Of a stretch of 64,000 bases of DNA, positions 1-11,499 are shown in pieces. Under the pieces are notes generated by a model that was not told the DNA's origin, made no database searches, and saw nothing but the letters and a program-made list of their open reading frames with translations. A program made the translations under genes and the position numbers. Source of the stretch: Diadema setosum. Lineage: Eukaryota; Echinodermata; Echinoidea; Diadematoida; Diadematidae. How positions within the stretch are numbered: the stretch's first letter is position 1; the number at the start of each line of letters is the position of its first letter. The DNA lies in assembly GCF_964275005.1 (NCBI RefSeq), contig NC_092695.1, forward strand, positions 8,275,832 to 8,339,831. The letters are read 5' to 3'.

Positions 1-645
1 TACCATGGCAACATACTTTCGGGTACTGTCGAAAAATGCGTCTTGCACATCTACAACCAAAGGCACACATCTGTACCAAGTTTCATGGAAATTGGGCAAA
101 AACCGAGGAAGTAGTTTGCAACACAAAATTTTCCATCATTTTGGCTCATAATATGTGAGCTGTTACCATGGCAACATACTTTTTGTCACTGTCAAGAAAT
201 GTGTCATGCTGACCTATATCCTAAGACAAACATTCAATATGAATTCCATGAGAATTGGAAGAACACTGATGAAGCAGTTTTGCCATGAAGCATTTTGCCC
301 TATATTTCACCAATAACATGCCGTTACCATGGCAACGCACTTTTTGCCACTGCGGAAATATGTGTCTTGCACATTAACATATTCAGATGAACATCTGTAC
401 CTAATTTCATAAAAATTGATCAAAAACTGTGGGAGGAGTTCGCGACGCAAGATTTGTACCCATTTTTGCCCATAATATGCCATTACCATGGCAACGTACT
501 TTTGGGTACTGTCAAAAAATACGTCTTGCACATCTACAACCCAAGGCACACATCTGTGCCAAGTTTTATGGGAATCGGTTGAAAACTGAGGAAGTAGTTC
601 GCGACGCAAGATTTGCAACGGACCGACCGCCCGACCATCCGCTGA
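1..645 (+). repeat. ~160-bp tandem array with X-box palindromes (array 1)
   Basis: Four diverged monomers carry (G/A)TTACCATGGCAAC at the left edge (positions 1-12), 162-175, 323-336 and 482-495, spaced 159-161 bases. Between them CACATCTACAACC, GCACACATCTGT and AAGTTT(C/T)ATGG recur. The array continues past the left edge. Confidence 0.9.
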
Positions 646-651
646 TTCCTA

Positions 652-686
652 TATACCCCCTTCAAACTTCGTTTGGCGGGGGTATA
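652..686. repeat. short hairpin closing array 1
   Basis: TATACCCCCTTCAAAC pairs with GTTTGGCGGGGGTATA across a 3-base loop. It follows CGACCGACC-like DNA and probably marks the end of the repeat element containing array 1. Confidence 0.6.
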
Positions 687-879
687 ATCATTTAACAATT
701 AAGCTTTCCACTGTCTTAAATTAAAGACCCAATCCAAGCTCTGATGAAGAGCAAATACAATGACAACGTTACAAATGTATCTCTCCCGCTATTCGACAGA
801 AATTTCTTGTGTTCTCACCTGGCACCTCAGCTGTTGTTTCTGTTCTCTGCTTCTGTATAAATGACAATGATCAAATGTA

Positions 880-1250
880 GCCCCACTCATTGCACATTGA
901 CTAATAAAAACCTTGTACCATCATCAAGAGCACCATTAACCTTTGGGAGTAATGATTTTGAAAATGTTGGTTTATCACATTTGATACATGATATGTGTAG
1001 GTTGGCTGTAGCGCATAACATCCTATCATATGAAGACTTCACAATAAAGCCTAAAATATAAGGAAATATCACTGGTTTTCTCAATAAACCATAACTGTGG
1101 ACAGTATTGTCTAGAAACAATTTTAATAAAACTATTGTTAACATTTTGTATATTTAACAATACTTAACAGTGATTATACTGATACATTTTTACATTGGTT
1201 GTTTCTATCCCTAACTCTTATTGTAGAACTATTTTGAAGAACTAAAGCTG
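880..1250 (-). repeat. dispersed repeat, copy 1
   Basis: Read on the minus strand, this stretch matches 55850-56160 over about 300 bases, for example GTTAAATA, ACAATAGTT, GGCTTTATTG and CTCCCAAAGGT in the same order. It has no coding content and its class is unknown. Confidence 0.7.
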
Positions 1251-1626
1251 GGTTTTTGTTTCATCTGCAAATGATAAAGAGTGGCTTTAAGACCTCTGTC
1301 ACCTTTTTTAATCTGTCAGAATTATATGCATACACCTCATTCAAATGCTAAACCTACGTAATAAAAAAACAAAAAAGAACTAAAATCCATATGTATCTGC
1401 CCAAGAGTGATCCATACTCGCTGCCACAGACATAGAAGTAAAATGTAAGAAAGCTATCTGTACAGGCCACATGCCTCCTCAAAAAACTCATGCCAGTGAG
1501 AAAAATTCCTCATGTAACATGTAGCCTGACTTCATGATATCTCTCACACTGTCGCAAGGCAATCCCCCCCAGTTTCCATTAATTCTCAGATGCAATTCTC
1601 CAACAGAAAACCTCATTACTAATTAA

Positions 1627-2418
1627 CCCTAAAAGGGCCGGGGGGGGGGGGGGGGGGCGGAATCCGCCCCCCCCCCCCCTCGACGTTTCGCGCTATAATT
1701 CTGTAACGCGAGAAGGCCTCATCGCGAGGCTTCTTGACTTTCTTCGTTCAAGTCTCGCGCAACTTTTGAGACCAAATTTGCAACGTCCGCGCATACTTTT
1801 GCGAAGCCACGCCCATTTTTGTAACGGAATGTCGCTCCAAATCGGGCACAATTTTGTGATTTTGTGTACATTTCCTATGGAAAACAGTGCTCTGTCATGA
1901 AAGGCATAAAAACCTGATTATTTTTACAATTAATCACTTTCATTGATTAATTTTGTGCTAATTATGGTAGAAAAGTGGTCAGTGACAATTTCCAATGAAA
2001 AAACAAAGAAAAAACAAAAGTTGAAAAACAAGGAAATACATAAGAAATTCTGAAAACAATAAAATACATAAGAATTGAAATGAGTTTTGGAAGTTTTTGT
2101 GATGTACAATTGTTGAATATGCTAAAACAGATTTACAGATCAAAAATTAGACTCTCAATGCTTTTAATTAAGCTAGAATATCACCTTGAGCTTAATTTGC
2201 ATAATCAATTAATTAAAATTAGAAATTGATTGTTTCAAAAAATCTTATGACACAATCTTGTAGATTATGACACGGGTCTCACGCATGCAAAATTTCATCG
2301 CGATAGCACCACCGATGGCCGAGATCTCACTCGGGGGGGGGGGGGGGGGGGCGGAATCCCCCCCCCCCCCCCCCCCCCCCGGTCTGAGCATAGCCAAAAA
2401 AGCCCGGCCCCTTTAGGG
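1627..2418. mobile_element. 792-bp inverted-repeat element, TTAA flanks, G/C hairpins
   Basis: TTAA at 1623-1626 and 2419-2422 flank termini CCCTAAAAGGGCCGGG and its inverse CCCGGCCCCTTTAGGG. Near each end sits a homopolymer hairpin, G18-CGGAATCCG-C13 at 1640-1679 and G19-CGGAAT-C23 at 2333-2380. The interior is noncoding. The TTAA duplication points to the piggyBac/Kolobok type. It lies just beyond RECQL5 exon 7. Confidence 0.75.
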
Positions 2419-2845
2419 TTAAGGTACTCACTTCAAAACGAATTGCTATTTTACACCAAACATTTCATGAATTTGGACAAGACAGGCAAATTCCATGAGT
2501 GATTAAAATTGCCATCAAGTTCTGCAGGAATGAAATGAGAAATAAATCTCAGTCATCCCTTGTCAAGAGCTAGATATTTCCCATCTTGGAGATGATATAC
2601 ATTGCATCAGTGTTCATTTCCCCCATCTAAGTTCAATTGCAACTTTCAAGAAAATGAAACCACCCCACAAAGAACAATGCAAGCTATGTGTCATTGGCAT
2701 TGCTTGGTTACATTAATGACAGATGTATAAGGTAAAAGCAGCAGAAGCTGGTGGGAGGCTGATTAAGCATGCAGTTAATTACATTTCAACAACAATGAAG
2801 CTGAAAGAAGTGGTGCAGTCTGTCCACTGAATGACATTGTTTTAC

Positions 2846-2999
2846 CTTTCTTCTCTTGTTGAACTGGTCCTGAATGAGTTGCTTCATGGCGGCTTTTCTC
2901 TGTTCATTATCTCGGTCATCATCATCATCACTGTCGTCCGAGTTGAAGTCGTCATCATCTGACCAGTCTGTCGGCCTGCGCTTTTTACCGACGTATGTT
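2846..2999 (-). CDS. RECQL5: RECQL5 exon 7 (acidic segment)
   Basis: The exon follows TCCACAG and ends GAAAG|GTAAAA, in phase with exon 6. It encodes [19 protein letters not shown], a run of Asp/Ser, then a basic amphipathic stretch ([17 protein letters not shown]). That stretch sits where human RECQL5 has HKREWNLFYQKQMQLRKG. The acidic run is low-complexity and its role is unknown. Confidence 0.85.
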
Positions 3000-5900
3000 C
3001 TGTGGACAGATATGTGATTGACTCATGTCTAGATGAAATGGGAATGAAAATTGGTCTGCAGTTACAATTCCTTTATATTTCTCACACACACCCACCTTGA
3101 TCTTGTTTAGGCCCTACAACTCATTCAAGTTATTCAAAAGAAGAAAAAAATAATAAAATTATAGCATCAGTGCTGGTTGTTGGCAGTCCACAATGTCACA
3201 CAAACCACACTATAAAATGAATTACAATTCACAGCTAGTCCAGTAAAAAAAAACCCTCACAAAGTCGGCTGGTGAAATGAAAAAAAAAAAAAAAAAGCGG
3301 CAAACTAATAGCATAAACACTTACTTGACATGTATGCGTTGCAATTTGCAGCTAACTGTTTACATCTGCTTGAGTTTTACCTTCTTCTTTTTTTGTCCCA
3401 ATTTTTGATAGTTATGCCTCTTGGGATCAATATATTTTTCATAACAATTATCATTCAATGCCCTGTAGCTGTCTGGCAAATGATGTTGTGATAATGTCCC
3501 ATTAAAGTACTGTATACACCAAATATTTTGCGAGGTTTTTATTTTCGAGAATTTCGAGAGTCAGGTGCTATTCGCGAAATTAAAGACACACGAAAATATT
3601 GACTCTGATCCTGACGTGAATGTGACACTTCTCCATTCAGTACAGGACTCCATGATCGCGAATTTAACCACTCACGAAATCGTCGGGAATTCACAATTTG
3701 CGAAAATTTAGACTCGCGAAATATATGGCGTATACAGTAGTTTCCAATTTTCAAGTGCCCCAATTAAACAGTGGCAACAATGTGTTTAAATTTTTCATGC
3801 CAGATATGATATAGAATGAGCATGCTTACGTGTCCCTTCCAAATTTGCCTCCACCATACAATTCATCGTCGTGCTGGTTCAGGGGCCTTTTCTCAATGTA
3901 CGTACGCCCCATGTGATTCTTTTTGGCATCCCCTCCGAGTATCCCACGCTGCAATTCGTCCAGCCGCTTCTTGACGACTTCTGGTGTCTTGCAGACATCA
4001 CACATTCCAGCACACTCGGGTGCCTTGTCACCAAAGTACTTGGCAATGACACCATGTCGGCAACTATGTATGAAATTGAGAAGACATACGGTGCAAAAGG
4101 CAACCCTTTATGTGCCAAGCCACTTCACTAATAACTTACCAAACTTTTTCATCGCCACTCAGTAATCCATCAAAACATGACCAAGTAGTGAAGTAGCCAA
4201 GTCCACTGAGTGTCAGAGCTTACAAATATAAACCTCTTCACTAACAAATTCAATTTAAATCAATCTTGCTGACAACACCACAAATTTTTATCTACAGCAT
4301 ATGCACAGTTAACAAAACTGTGACCACAGAACATTTGGGCTCACAGCAATTACCACTTCCGTCTGTCACGATTCATTTTAATGAAGCTTCATTGAAAAGT
4401 CTGATCTGTCGGTAACAGGTGACTAACACCCTCATCATATCTTTCTGTTAGGGGAAAGTTTCCAGTCACAAATAGTGGTTGCTACAGTCATAAACTGCCA
4501 AATATACATGTATCTTGAACTAGTAGCTGCTAATTTGTTAATTCATCAAAAGAAAATCCATACAAGCAATTCCTATTTTTCTTTTTCTCTGAAGCCCAGG
4601 ACAATGTAAGATTGTGTTATAAATAGATCGAACATTCTTGCATTCAGCAATAGCTATTATGCAAAGGACACACTGAGCAGCACATTTCCTGAATGATATG
4701 ATTATGGTTTTCTTGTTGATAATTTTTCAGCAGTGCTTTCTTGCAAGAGAGTAAAGAAACTTTGTTGTACAAGTGACATTTTATCATTGACTGAAGTGCA
4801 TTCTAGATGAAGAAGTGATTAAACCAAAATGTAAGTGCACTCATAGCACAGCCAAATTTCTTGAATTGCACTTCAGATAATCTTTACGGTTGTCACAAGT
4901 ACCAAGTCAACGTGAATTCAAACCTTAACACATCTACCTGCAAGGTGTAGTTTGTTAAAATGATTCATTGAGTGCACAAAACTAAAAATCTGGAAGTTCA
5001 TATTTCTGCAAGATTTTCAAAGGACCAGTGAACTAAGATTTTACTTAATCTTGCTCTAACCATTCAACCATTCCACCACCAAATAAAGAATGAAAATACG
5101 GTAGTGTAGCTTTCAGTTTATATGAACAAAATCTGCCTTCTGTAGCAGCCTTACTTTGCTTCCTCGCAGAACTTGACAAGTGCTTCAAAGCTCTTCATGG
5201 ATGATTTGCTGACTGGTGCTGAACTGCCTGATTTCTCTTTCTGCAACATGAAGGGAGGAGAAAAAGAAAATATCACAGAGCTTTACAAAAGATGTCAGAC
5301 ATGCCCGATGATAACATGGAATAAGGCTCTAACAAAGATCAGGACCAGCATCTTGAAAATACAGACTTTAAAGGAGAAATTAATAGGATAAGATACCAAG
5401 GGGTTGGTATAGGGTGCAGTGGAGAAGCCCTTGCACTATCAATCATGAAGCCCCTATTTTGAGTCCTTTAACAGTGGTGGTTGTGGGGAGGGAAAGTACT
5501 CCATCCTCATTGCTCAGTTATTTGCAGGAGACCTGAAGCTGTCAGTCCTGTGGTATCTTGCTTACAAGCATTCACTGCTTCTTTAGTGACTGAACGAAAA
5601 CAAATCATGATAAATAAAAAGTATTTTCACTTCATTTCAATCCAGTTTAGTAGATATTTTGTATGGACTCAATGAGTCAACAGTATTACAGATCATAAAG
5701 AATTTCACAAATATTATACAAAAGTTAATACAAAATCCCCTATGAGCATTGAAATGCCACTGATTCATCTCATAAGGCATCCTACGGGAACTTTGATAGA
5801 ATAAACTTGGCTATGTGACTATAAAATCATTTGAGTCACATAATTCTGTGCGAAAGAGTCTAAGGGAATATGTGCTTTGTTTCATCTGGAACAAAGGACA

Positions 5901-8900
5901 TAAAATGCTTTATCCTTCCCATGATAGATGTTGTAAAAAACATTCAAACTGCAACAAATCTCTTTATACCAGCCGAGGTATCATTCCTATTTCACAAACT
6001 ACAATTATGTCAGAGCTCGAGGCAATACAAAGGGAAGAATTCCTTTTGATGTACGATATTTAATTGATTTGCATTACATAGCCACGAAAGAAGTGTGCTT
6101 GTAAGCAAGCACCAACAGGACCGATGGCTAAAAGTCCCTTCCGAAGGACTTGGCAATAAGGATAAAGTGCCTTGCCTCAGGGCACAACAGCTGCAACCAG
6201 GGGACTTGTGCTGGGAAAGTGCTGGGTTATGTAGTCTCAGGGTAATGATGAAGAAGTTAAAGTTTTGAAATTATTTTTATATTTACTGTGTATTGAAGAT
6301 GGTTTGGGGTATGTTGATGATACTTGCTGGCTTCATACATTGTAGTGCAGTTAGAGGNNNNNNNNNNNNNNNNNNNNNNNNNNNNNNNNNNNNNNNNNNN
6401 NNNNNNNNNNNNNNNNNNNNNNNNNNNNNNNNNNNNNNNNNNNNNNNNNNNNNNNNNACAACAGCTGCAGCCAGGGGACTTGAACCTGGGACCTTGTGAT
6501 TGACAGTCTGTGGTCTCAACCACTGAACCACATCAACAACTCTTTTTTGTTTTCTTTGTAAGGCTTACCTTGCTCTTGGCACAGGCTATCTCCTGTGTGA
6601 TAAAAAAGGCCACTTGATTTCTTTCTTGTCTGGAGTAGTAGAGACGACATCTTGACTGATTCCCGTCCCTCCCTGCCCGTCCGGACTCCTGGTAGTATCC
6701 AGCCATCGATTTGGGAATGTTGAAGTGGGCCACAAACCTTGGACAATAAAAGTAGATTCAAAGTCAATTCAACAATTCAAGTAACTGCCTGACCTATCCA
6801 TTGTGTGTTGCACCACTTGGTATGATCATTGCAACATGGTGAAACCACAAAACATTGACAATCAAGATTCCCTGTAAAATGCATCTTCTTATTCTTGGTA
6901 CATATTCCTTTGACATATTTTCACTGTCATTTCTCTAGCTGTCTCTCTTGACCTGCCACTTCTAAGTAAAATCATTCACTCACTGCCCATGGGAATCAGG
7001 TGTGCTAAGTATCGAATAAATGTGATGCTACTATCTTCAGGAAGCAACATCTTAATTTGTTCAATACTACAAGAAGGGAGACAATGAGCCAGTTTGAGGT
7101 TCCACTTTGCGTATGGAGCAGAAAAAGGTCATTCAGACCAACAGGCATGTTGGTTTTAAATCTAATGAGATACGCATCTAGTATGTAATGATTATTCAAG
7201 TAATATAAATGGTGCTTGCCAGCAAAACCACCTGACAGCAAAAGTGGTATTTGGCAATATCAAATTCAACGCAAAATAATAAAATGATTGCTTTCCCAGG
7301 TGTTGACTGACAGACCATTCTGGTCACCTGGGCCAAAGGAAGTTAGCCTTTGTTTAAACAAGATCAATACATTTCATAAGCTCTTATGTCCAGCAAGCTT
7401 ATGCATTTTGCTTTGAAAAATGAGTAGAGTAAGTGCCTAACCAACTGAGAAAAAAGAACATTAATTTGTATCCATGTGCACATGAGCTGACTCCAAAGTG
7501 GATCATACATTCACCTGACCGTTGCCTTGTCTACTCCCATGCCAAAGCTGATGGTGGCCACAATGACTTTGATCTTTCCACTCATCCATTCCTCCTGCAC
7601 AGAGGTCCTGTCCGCACCCTTCATGCCGCCGTGGTATGCCTTGGCTGTCAGTCCACGACGTGAGAGGCTTGCTGCCACTGTCACACAGGCATCTCTTGTC
7701 CGGCAGTAAACGATTCCACAGCCTGAAGTATTCTGACAATGTTTTGAAAATTTATACTGATTTACAGCTAGTCCAACAACTGAACTGAACTTAGGTATTA
7801 TATATCTCACTATATTTGTTACTTGGCACAATAGCAGCATAAAGTCATTCTTTGCAAAATTATATGGTTCAGTTTGTGAATCTTTCAGCAATATGAGTTG
7901 AACAACAATGTTTGTTGGTGGCAGAATACAAATGGAAATGGATTCTTTACAGAAACCAAAACAACACTGCTCATGAAGAAGAGATACATGTATGTCTACC
8001 CAAATACTTGTTAAAATTGCTACAAGCAAATAACCGGATGAGCAAGTTTGCATCATGCAGTTTCTAGCTCCTGCAAGATATTGAAAAACAAAACAAAAAA
8101 AAAGCATAAGTGTTTATCTGTCGTAAGCTCGTATGTTTGATGTTTGATAAAGATTGATGAAAAGGAATAAAATGAAATATCATCTTATAGTGGTACGTAT
8201 AGTGAAAAAATGGTCAACTTTTCTCACCCCTAGTTTCTCATCCTTTTCGAGCACACGGAGGCCAAAGTCTTTCAGGTGGTCTATGGGATCTTCGAGGACA
8301 TCCTTGAAGATGACATCATAGAAGAGGTTGGCTCTGAAGCAGCTAGCCTTGAACTCTGCAACCCGCCCTTCCATGCTGAGCTGCTGCAGGATGTCCTTCC
8401 TCACCATGTCCGTAGCTGTGGCTGTCAGCGCAACACAGGGTACTTTGGGGAACATGCGGTGAAGGTTACCAAGTTTCAGGTAGGAGGGGCGGAAGTCGTG
8501 GCCCCACTGAGAGACGCAGTGTGCCTCATCCACTATAAAACTGCCCAAATGTCCCCTGCTGTCCAAATTCTTCATGAGAGCCTTGAAGTTGTCGCTGGTC
8601 GCAGTCTCCGGAGTGATGTACAGCATCTTGATCTTTGGTTTCTTGCTGTAGAGGTCGGCCAGGACGAGCTTGCGCTGGGCCGCCGGAATCTTGGAGTTGA
8701 GACTCTCTGCCCTGATGCCCAGCTTGTCCAGGTGTGTAAGCTGATCTTCGATGAGGGCAATGAGTGGGGACAGGACAAGGGTGATGCCTTTCTTGCAGGT
8801 TGCAGGCAGCTGGTAGCACAGAGACTTACCAGCTCCCGTTGGCATGGAGATGAAGACATCTCTCTGTCCTGTTGTTGGCAAAAAAAAATCAACTTTTAAT

Positions 8901-10946
8901 CAACAGATTATTTTTGTTGTTTTATGTGTATCACACTATATTTTCTGTACCAGTACCCATCAAAATGACTTTAGACTACTCCCACATCCAGATCACATTT
9001 ATTCTGTATCTCCATCCACCTGAATGCCCTTCAAGGGTTTGTGTCATGACACACATATTGACTGATATTGACACCAGGATTATGGAAAGTGTTCTTTTTT
9101 TACCTTAATATGCCGACTCAGCACACAAGTTTACCTTTTGGGCATTACATTTCCGTCTCTTGCAATCAATTTTCACATCTAGATAGTCTCTAGACGTCTA
9201 TGCACTTAATGCAGAGAGGTGGGACTTCCCACCTCCCTGGTCTATGGTAATCCATCAATCTAGACGGTCTACACAATCGATCAACTGTCCATCCCCCTTT
9301 AATACAGCACTTAAGATTTCTTTCATATCAATGAATATTATGATACTTCAGTGTTTCCTGGTCATCGACACTCGACAGAGAATTTACTCCTGAAGTTAAG
9401 GTACATCCAATTTGATGTTTCATTCAGTAAGCTTTAAGCAATGAAATACTAACGTTACTTCTCATGCTCAACAAATTTCTTCTCATACTTGATACAATGT
9501 AACAATATATAACCAGGGAGGTGTTACAGAGATGGAGTGGCAACTCTTCGTAATTCATACAAACACATGTTTGGGTTCAAGGCGTTACAATGGGATGTCT
9601 AGCATTCCACTATGCTTTGAAGTCATGCTCGGCACCGCTGTAGTTGCAAGACAAAGTTCGGAGACGAAGAACGCATTTCACCTTTAGTTGAATTACAAGC
9701 TTTATTTTACCGCAAAATTTTAAATGAAATACTCGAAATGATTTAGAATAGTTTAGGAAAGAATTCAATATTATAAACATGTATTTCTAGTTCCTTCGTA
9801 ATTCGCAAATCGAAATGAAATGAAAATTAGGCCCTCTTAAAAACCTAATATTTTTCTATAATGCGCACATTTCTGCATGTTAATTTTCTATCTTTTAATA
9901 AGGGATAGTTTGATCTTTCAAATAAAGTACTCCGCTAAAGTGTGTTCCAGCGTGTTTTTAAACTATTTGCTGTTAAAATTGTGAGTTTTACACAGCATTT
10001 TGATTCGCTGCTCCAATTCAAAACAAGGTACACAAATTCATTGTTGCCATCACAAGAGCGAAATGCAGTAGGAGCAAGTATTTCTAGATGTGAGAGCGCT
10101 AGTCCCGATTATTGATGCTCTCTTTTGTCAAAGCACATGGGTAACACCTGTAATTGAACGCACAACTTGCTCGGCGGTGCTGCGCATGACTTCAAAGGAG
10201 AGCAGTAGTTCTTCTTCTTCTTCTGATTAAGTCTGCCTCCTTCAGTAGACTGAAGATTCTTGCAGACTGGTGCTATTTACATTATAATACAATTTATTTA
10301 CAGATATTTACAAGCACATAGAAAATTTGACGAAAAAAAAAAACAAGCAAACAAAAAAACTAGCCACTGTGATCAACCGTTACTGGCGTTAGACGGTTTC
10401 GAAATGATCCCACAGATGGCGCTGAAACAATTTCTGACGACAGGGAATTCCAGTTCCTTACAGTCATGACAGTAGTTGGCTCTCCTTCTCTAGCACCTCC
10501 CTGATTATAACTTAGACAACTCTCTGACCATGCTGACGGGACAAACGGTTAGTGACTGCAAATGTCAAATAAAAATTTCAACAATCCAATTCAAATGTTT
10601 TTATACCTTTGTACACCTCTTCCGAAGCCTTCTTCTGAAGGCCCGATTTGAATCCAGTGTGTTTGAAGATGCTCTGTAATTTCTCTTGAAGTAAAGGTAT
10701 GGAGCTCGTAAATTTTGATGATGTCGACGCATGTTTGCCCTCGCCTGGATTCATCGTCCTGCTGGACATCATCGACGAACTCAAGACCGGCTTTGCAACG
10801 TCCACGTCGTTCGCGCCTGACAATGTTTGGGCCTCTTTGCCTCGACCTTCTTGAATCTGCTCATCTCCACTCGGTTTAGTCGTGAGAAATTGTGTAATTT
10901 TGGTAGATTGTTCCACGGAACGTTTCTTTACAGCGCGTTTTGGCAT
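2846..10946 (-). CDS. RECQL5: RecQ-like DNA helicase, RECQL5 type (3' end outside window)
   Basis: RECQL5 is a nuclear 3'-5' DNA helicase that restrains homologous recombination and works with RNA polymerase II and PCNA (family knowledge). Seven exons join in phase: 10607-10946, 8228-8868, 7515-7732, 6569-6737, 5155-5240, 3830-4063 and 2846-2999, giving 614 codons. Visible parts are the Walker A motif MPTGAGKS (about 122-129), the DEAH box (227-230) followed by the aromatic-rich loop [18 protein letters not shown] (motif III), and [12 protein letters not shown] (motif VI, 414-425). A zinc module has Cys at 486, 502, 506 and 509, the same spacing as human RECQL5. The start is the ATG at 10946, the only Met upstream in that exon's frame. 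The roughly 90-residue N-terminal leader is longer than in the human protein. The SRI/PCNA-binding C-terminus must lie left of the window, because exon 7 ends in a GTAAAA donor. Blm, Wrn and RecQ1 are less likely because of the zinc module and the 'ELYGGGKFG' tail. Confidence 0.95.
3510..3737. mobile_element. MITE, CTGTATAC family, TA duplication
   Basis: The termini CTGTATACACCAAATATTT and AAATATATGGCGTATACAG are inverted, with TA on both sides. The interior carries GCGAATTTAACCACTC(A/G)CGAA, as in the copy at 15462-16159. The TA duplication suggests Tc1/mariner mobilisation. It sits in RECQL5 intron 6. Confidence 0.85.
3830..4063 (-). CDS. RECQL5: RECQL5 exon 6 (zinc-binding module)
   Basis: The exon runs from acceptor ACATAG to donor ACAC|GTAAGC. 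It encodes [12 protein letters not shown], the zinc ligands C-x15-C-x3-C-x2-C, a helical [11 protein letters not shown], and [11 protein letters not shown]. All four cysteines are present. Confidence 0.95.
5155..5240 (-). CDS. RECQL5: RECQL5 exon 5
   Basis: This short 86-base exon begins after TTGCAG and ends AAA|GTAAGG. It encodes a Ser-rich linker and [12 protein letters not shown], equal to human AFDALVTFCEEL. It joins exon 6 to restore ...EEANCRHG. Confidence 0.93.
6095..6215 (-). repeat. SINE body fragment
   Basis: The minus strand reads CAGCTGTTGTGCCCTGAGGC, then AAGGCACTTTATCC and CTTCGGAAGGGACTTT. This is the shared body typical of marine-animal tRNA SINEs. It shares AAGTCCCCTGG(T/C)TGCAGCTG with the SINE head on the other side of the gap. 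Confidence 0.6.
6358..6457. other. assembly gap (100 N)
   Basis: A run of exactly 100 N lies in RECQL5 intron 4 between two SINE fragments. The true length is unknown. Confidence 0.99.
6458..6540 (-). repeat. tRNA-derived SINE head (tRNA-Asp-like)
   Basis: Read on the minus strand, GTGGTTCAGTGGTTGAGA resembles a pol III A box and GGTTCAAGTCC a B box. Between them, CTGTCAA gives a GTC anticodon loop as in tRNA-Asp. The acceptor stem is not preserved, so it is a SINE head and not a tRNA gene. It lies in RECQL5 intron 4 and abuts the N gap. Confidence 0.7.
6569..6737 (-). CDS. RECQL5: RECQL5 exon 4 (motif VI)
   Basis: The exon encodes [19 protein letters not shown]..., the arginine-finger motif, and [17 protein letters not shown]. 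The donor is AAG|GTAAGC. The 100-N gap and SINE remains lie just downstream, in intron 4. Confidence 0.96.
7515..7732 (-). CDS. RECQL5: RECQL5 exon 3 (second RecA lobe)
   Basis: The exon starts after CAG at 7733 and ends before GTGAAT. It encodes [14 protein letters not shown] (motif IV region), AKAYHGGMK and [17 protein letters not shown] (motif V). Phase 0 in and phase 2 out match its neighbours. Confidence 0.96.
8228..8868 (-). CDS. RECQL5: RECQL5 exon 2 (first RecA lobe)
   Basis: This 641-base exon runs from acceptor CAACAACAG to donor GGG|GTGAGA and encodes residues 114-327. It holds the Walker [19 protein letters not shown] and ALTATAT motifs plus the [10 protein letters not shown] segment typical of RECQL5. 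The opposite strand is also open over most of this exon, but that frame is a shadow. Confidence 0.96.
9615..10197. mobile_element. 583-bp inverted-repeat element in RECQL5 intron 1
   Basis: CTTTGAAGTCATGCTCGGCA at the left pairs with TGCTGCGCATGACTTCAAAG at the right. The interior is AT-rich and noncoding. No clear target duplication was seen. Confidence 0.6.
10607..10946 (-). CDS. RECQL5: RECQL5 exon 1 (N-terminal leader)
   Basis: The exon has 113 codons plus one base and ends at AAAG|GTATAA. It begins MPKRAVKKR, a basic patch like a nuclear localisation signal, followed by STKITQFL, which resembles a PCNA-interacting motif lacking the leading Gln. It ends with [15 protein letters not shown]..., which aligns with the start of the human helicase domain (VFGFDSFKTPLQ). 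The middle is low-complexity Ser/Lys/Thr-rich. Confidence 0.85.
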
Positions 10947-11200
10947 CTTGTTGTTTTCATGCCATGTCAGTCACCGTCAGGTTCAGACCTGCCTTCGATC
11001 GCTTCACATCCATGCGTGTCAGCTGAGCCGTGGACACTAATGCACAGAGAGCTAAGAAAGCTAGACAGGCAAGTGCACGGCGAGCGCGAGCGAGTCGAGT
11101 GCGGTCACCTGCGGCAGTTCATTCATTTTGCACGTGAGTCATGGCAGTGTAGCAAAAGCGATGTTTTGAGTGTAATAATTTAGGTGCACAGTTGGCACTT
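10947..11200 (-). promoter_or_regulatory. probable RECQL5 promoter / 5' leader
   Basis: This GC- and CpG-rich stretch lies directly upstream of the RECQL5 start codon and stands out from the AT-rich flanks. It contains CACGTGAGTC, an E-box-like site. No TATA box is placed with confidence. The call rests on position and base composition only. Confidence 0.4.
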
Positions 11201-11499
11201 CATATTACCCCTGACAGATTACTAATGAAAAAATAACAACGACGTGAATCAATGAGTCGATGACTTTTGGTCTTTAGAAAGATCAGCCCCCCCCCCTTTT
11301 TTTTTTTGGTCTAAAAAAAAGGTGACCGAAAGAGAAAAACAAATAAACAAACAAAGAAAAAATAAACAAACAATCAAAACTACTGCACCTTCTCCCTGCG
11401 ATCATAGGAGCAGCCGAACGCGGCTTTGAAGTAGCCCTTTGCCCCACCCTATAGAAGCGCATGCACGACCCAGTTAATTTGCAAACAAGACAGGTGCAC

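Noticed and set aside
307..695. Open frames of 88-103 codons in array 1
   Set aside because: They follow from the repeat monomers (KWVQILRRELLPQF repeated). No start context or family similarity.
6458..6540. A functional tRNA-Asp gene
   Set aside because: A and B boxes and a GTC-like loop exist, but the acceptor and anticodon stems do not pair well and SINE body sequence follows.
8276..8899. 207-codon plus-strand open frame
   Set aside because: It is the antisense shadow of RECQL5 exon 2, whose minus-strand frame has all helicase motifs and matching splice phases.
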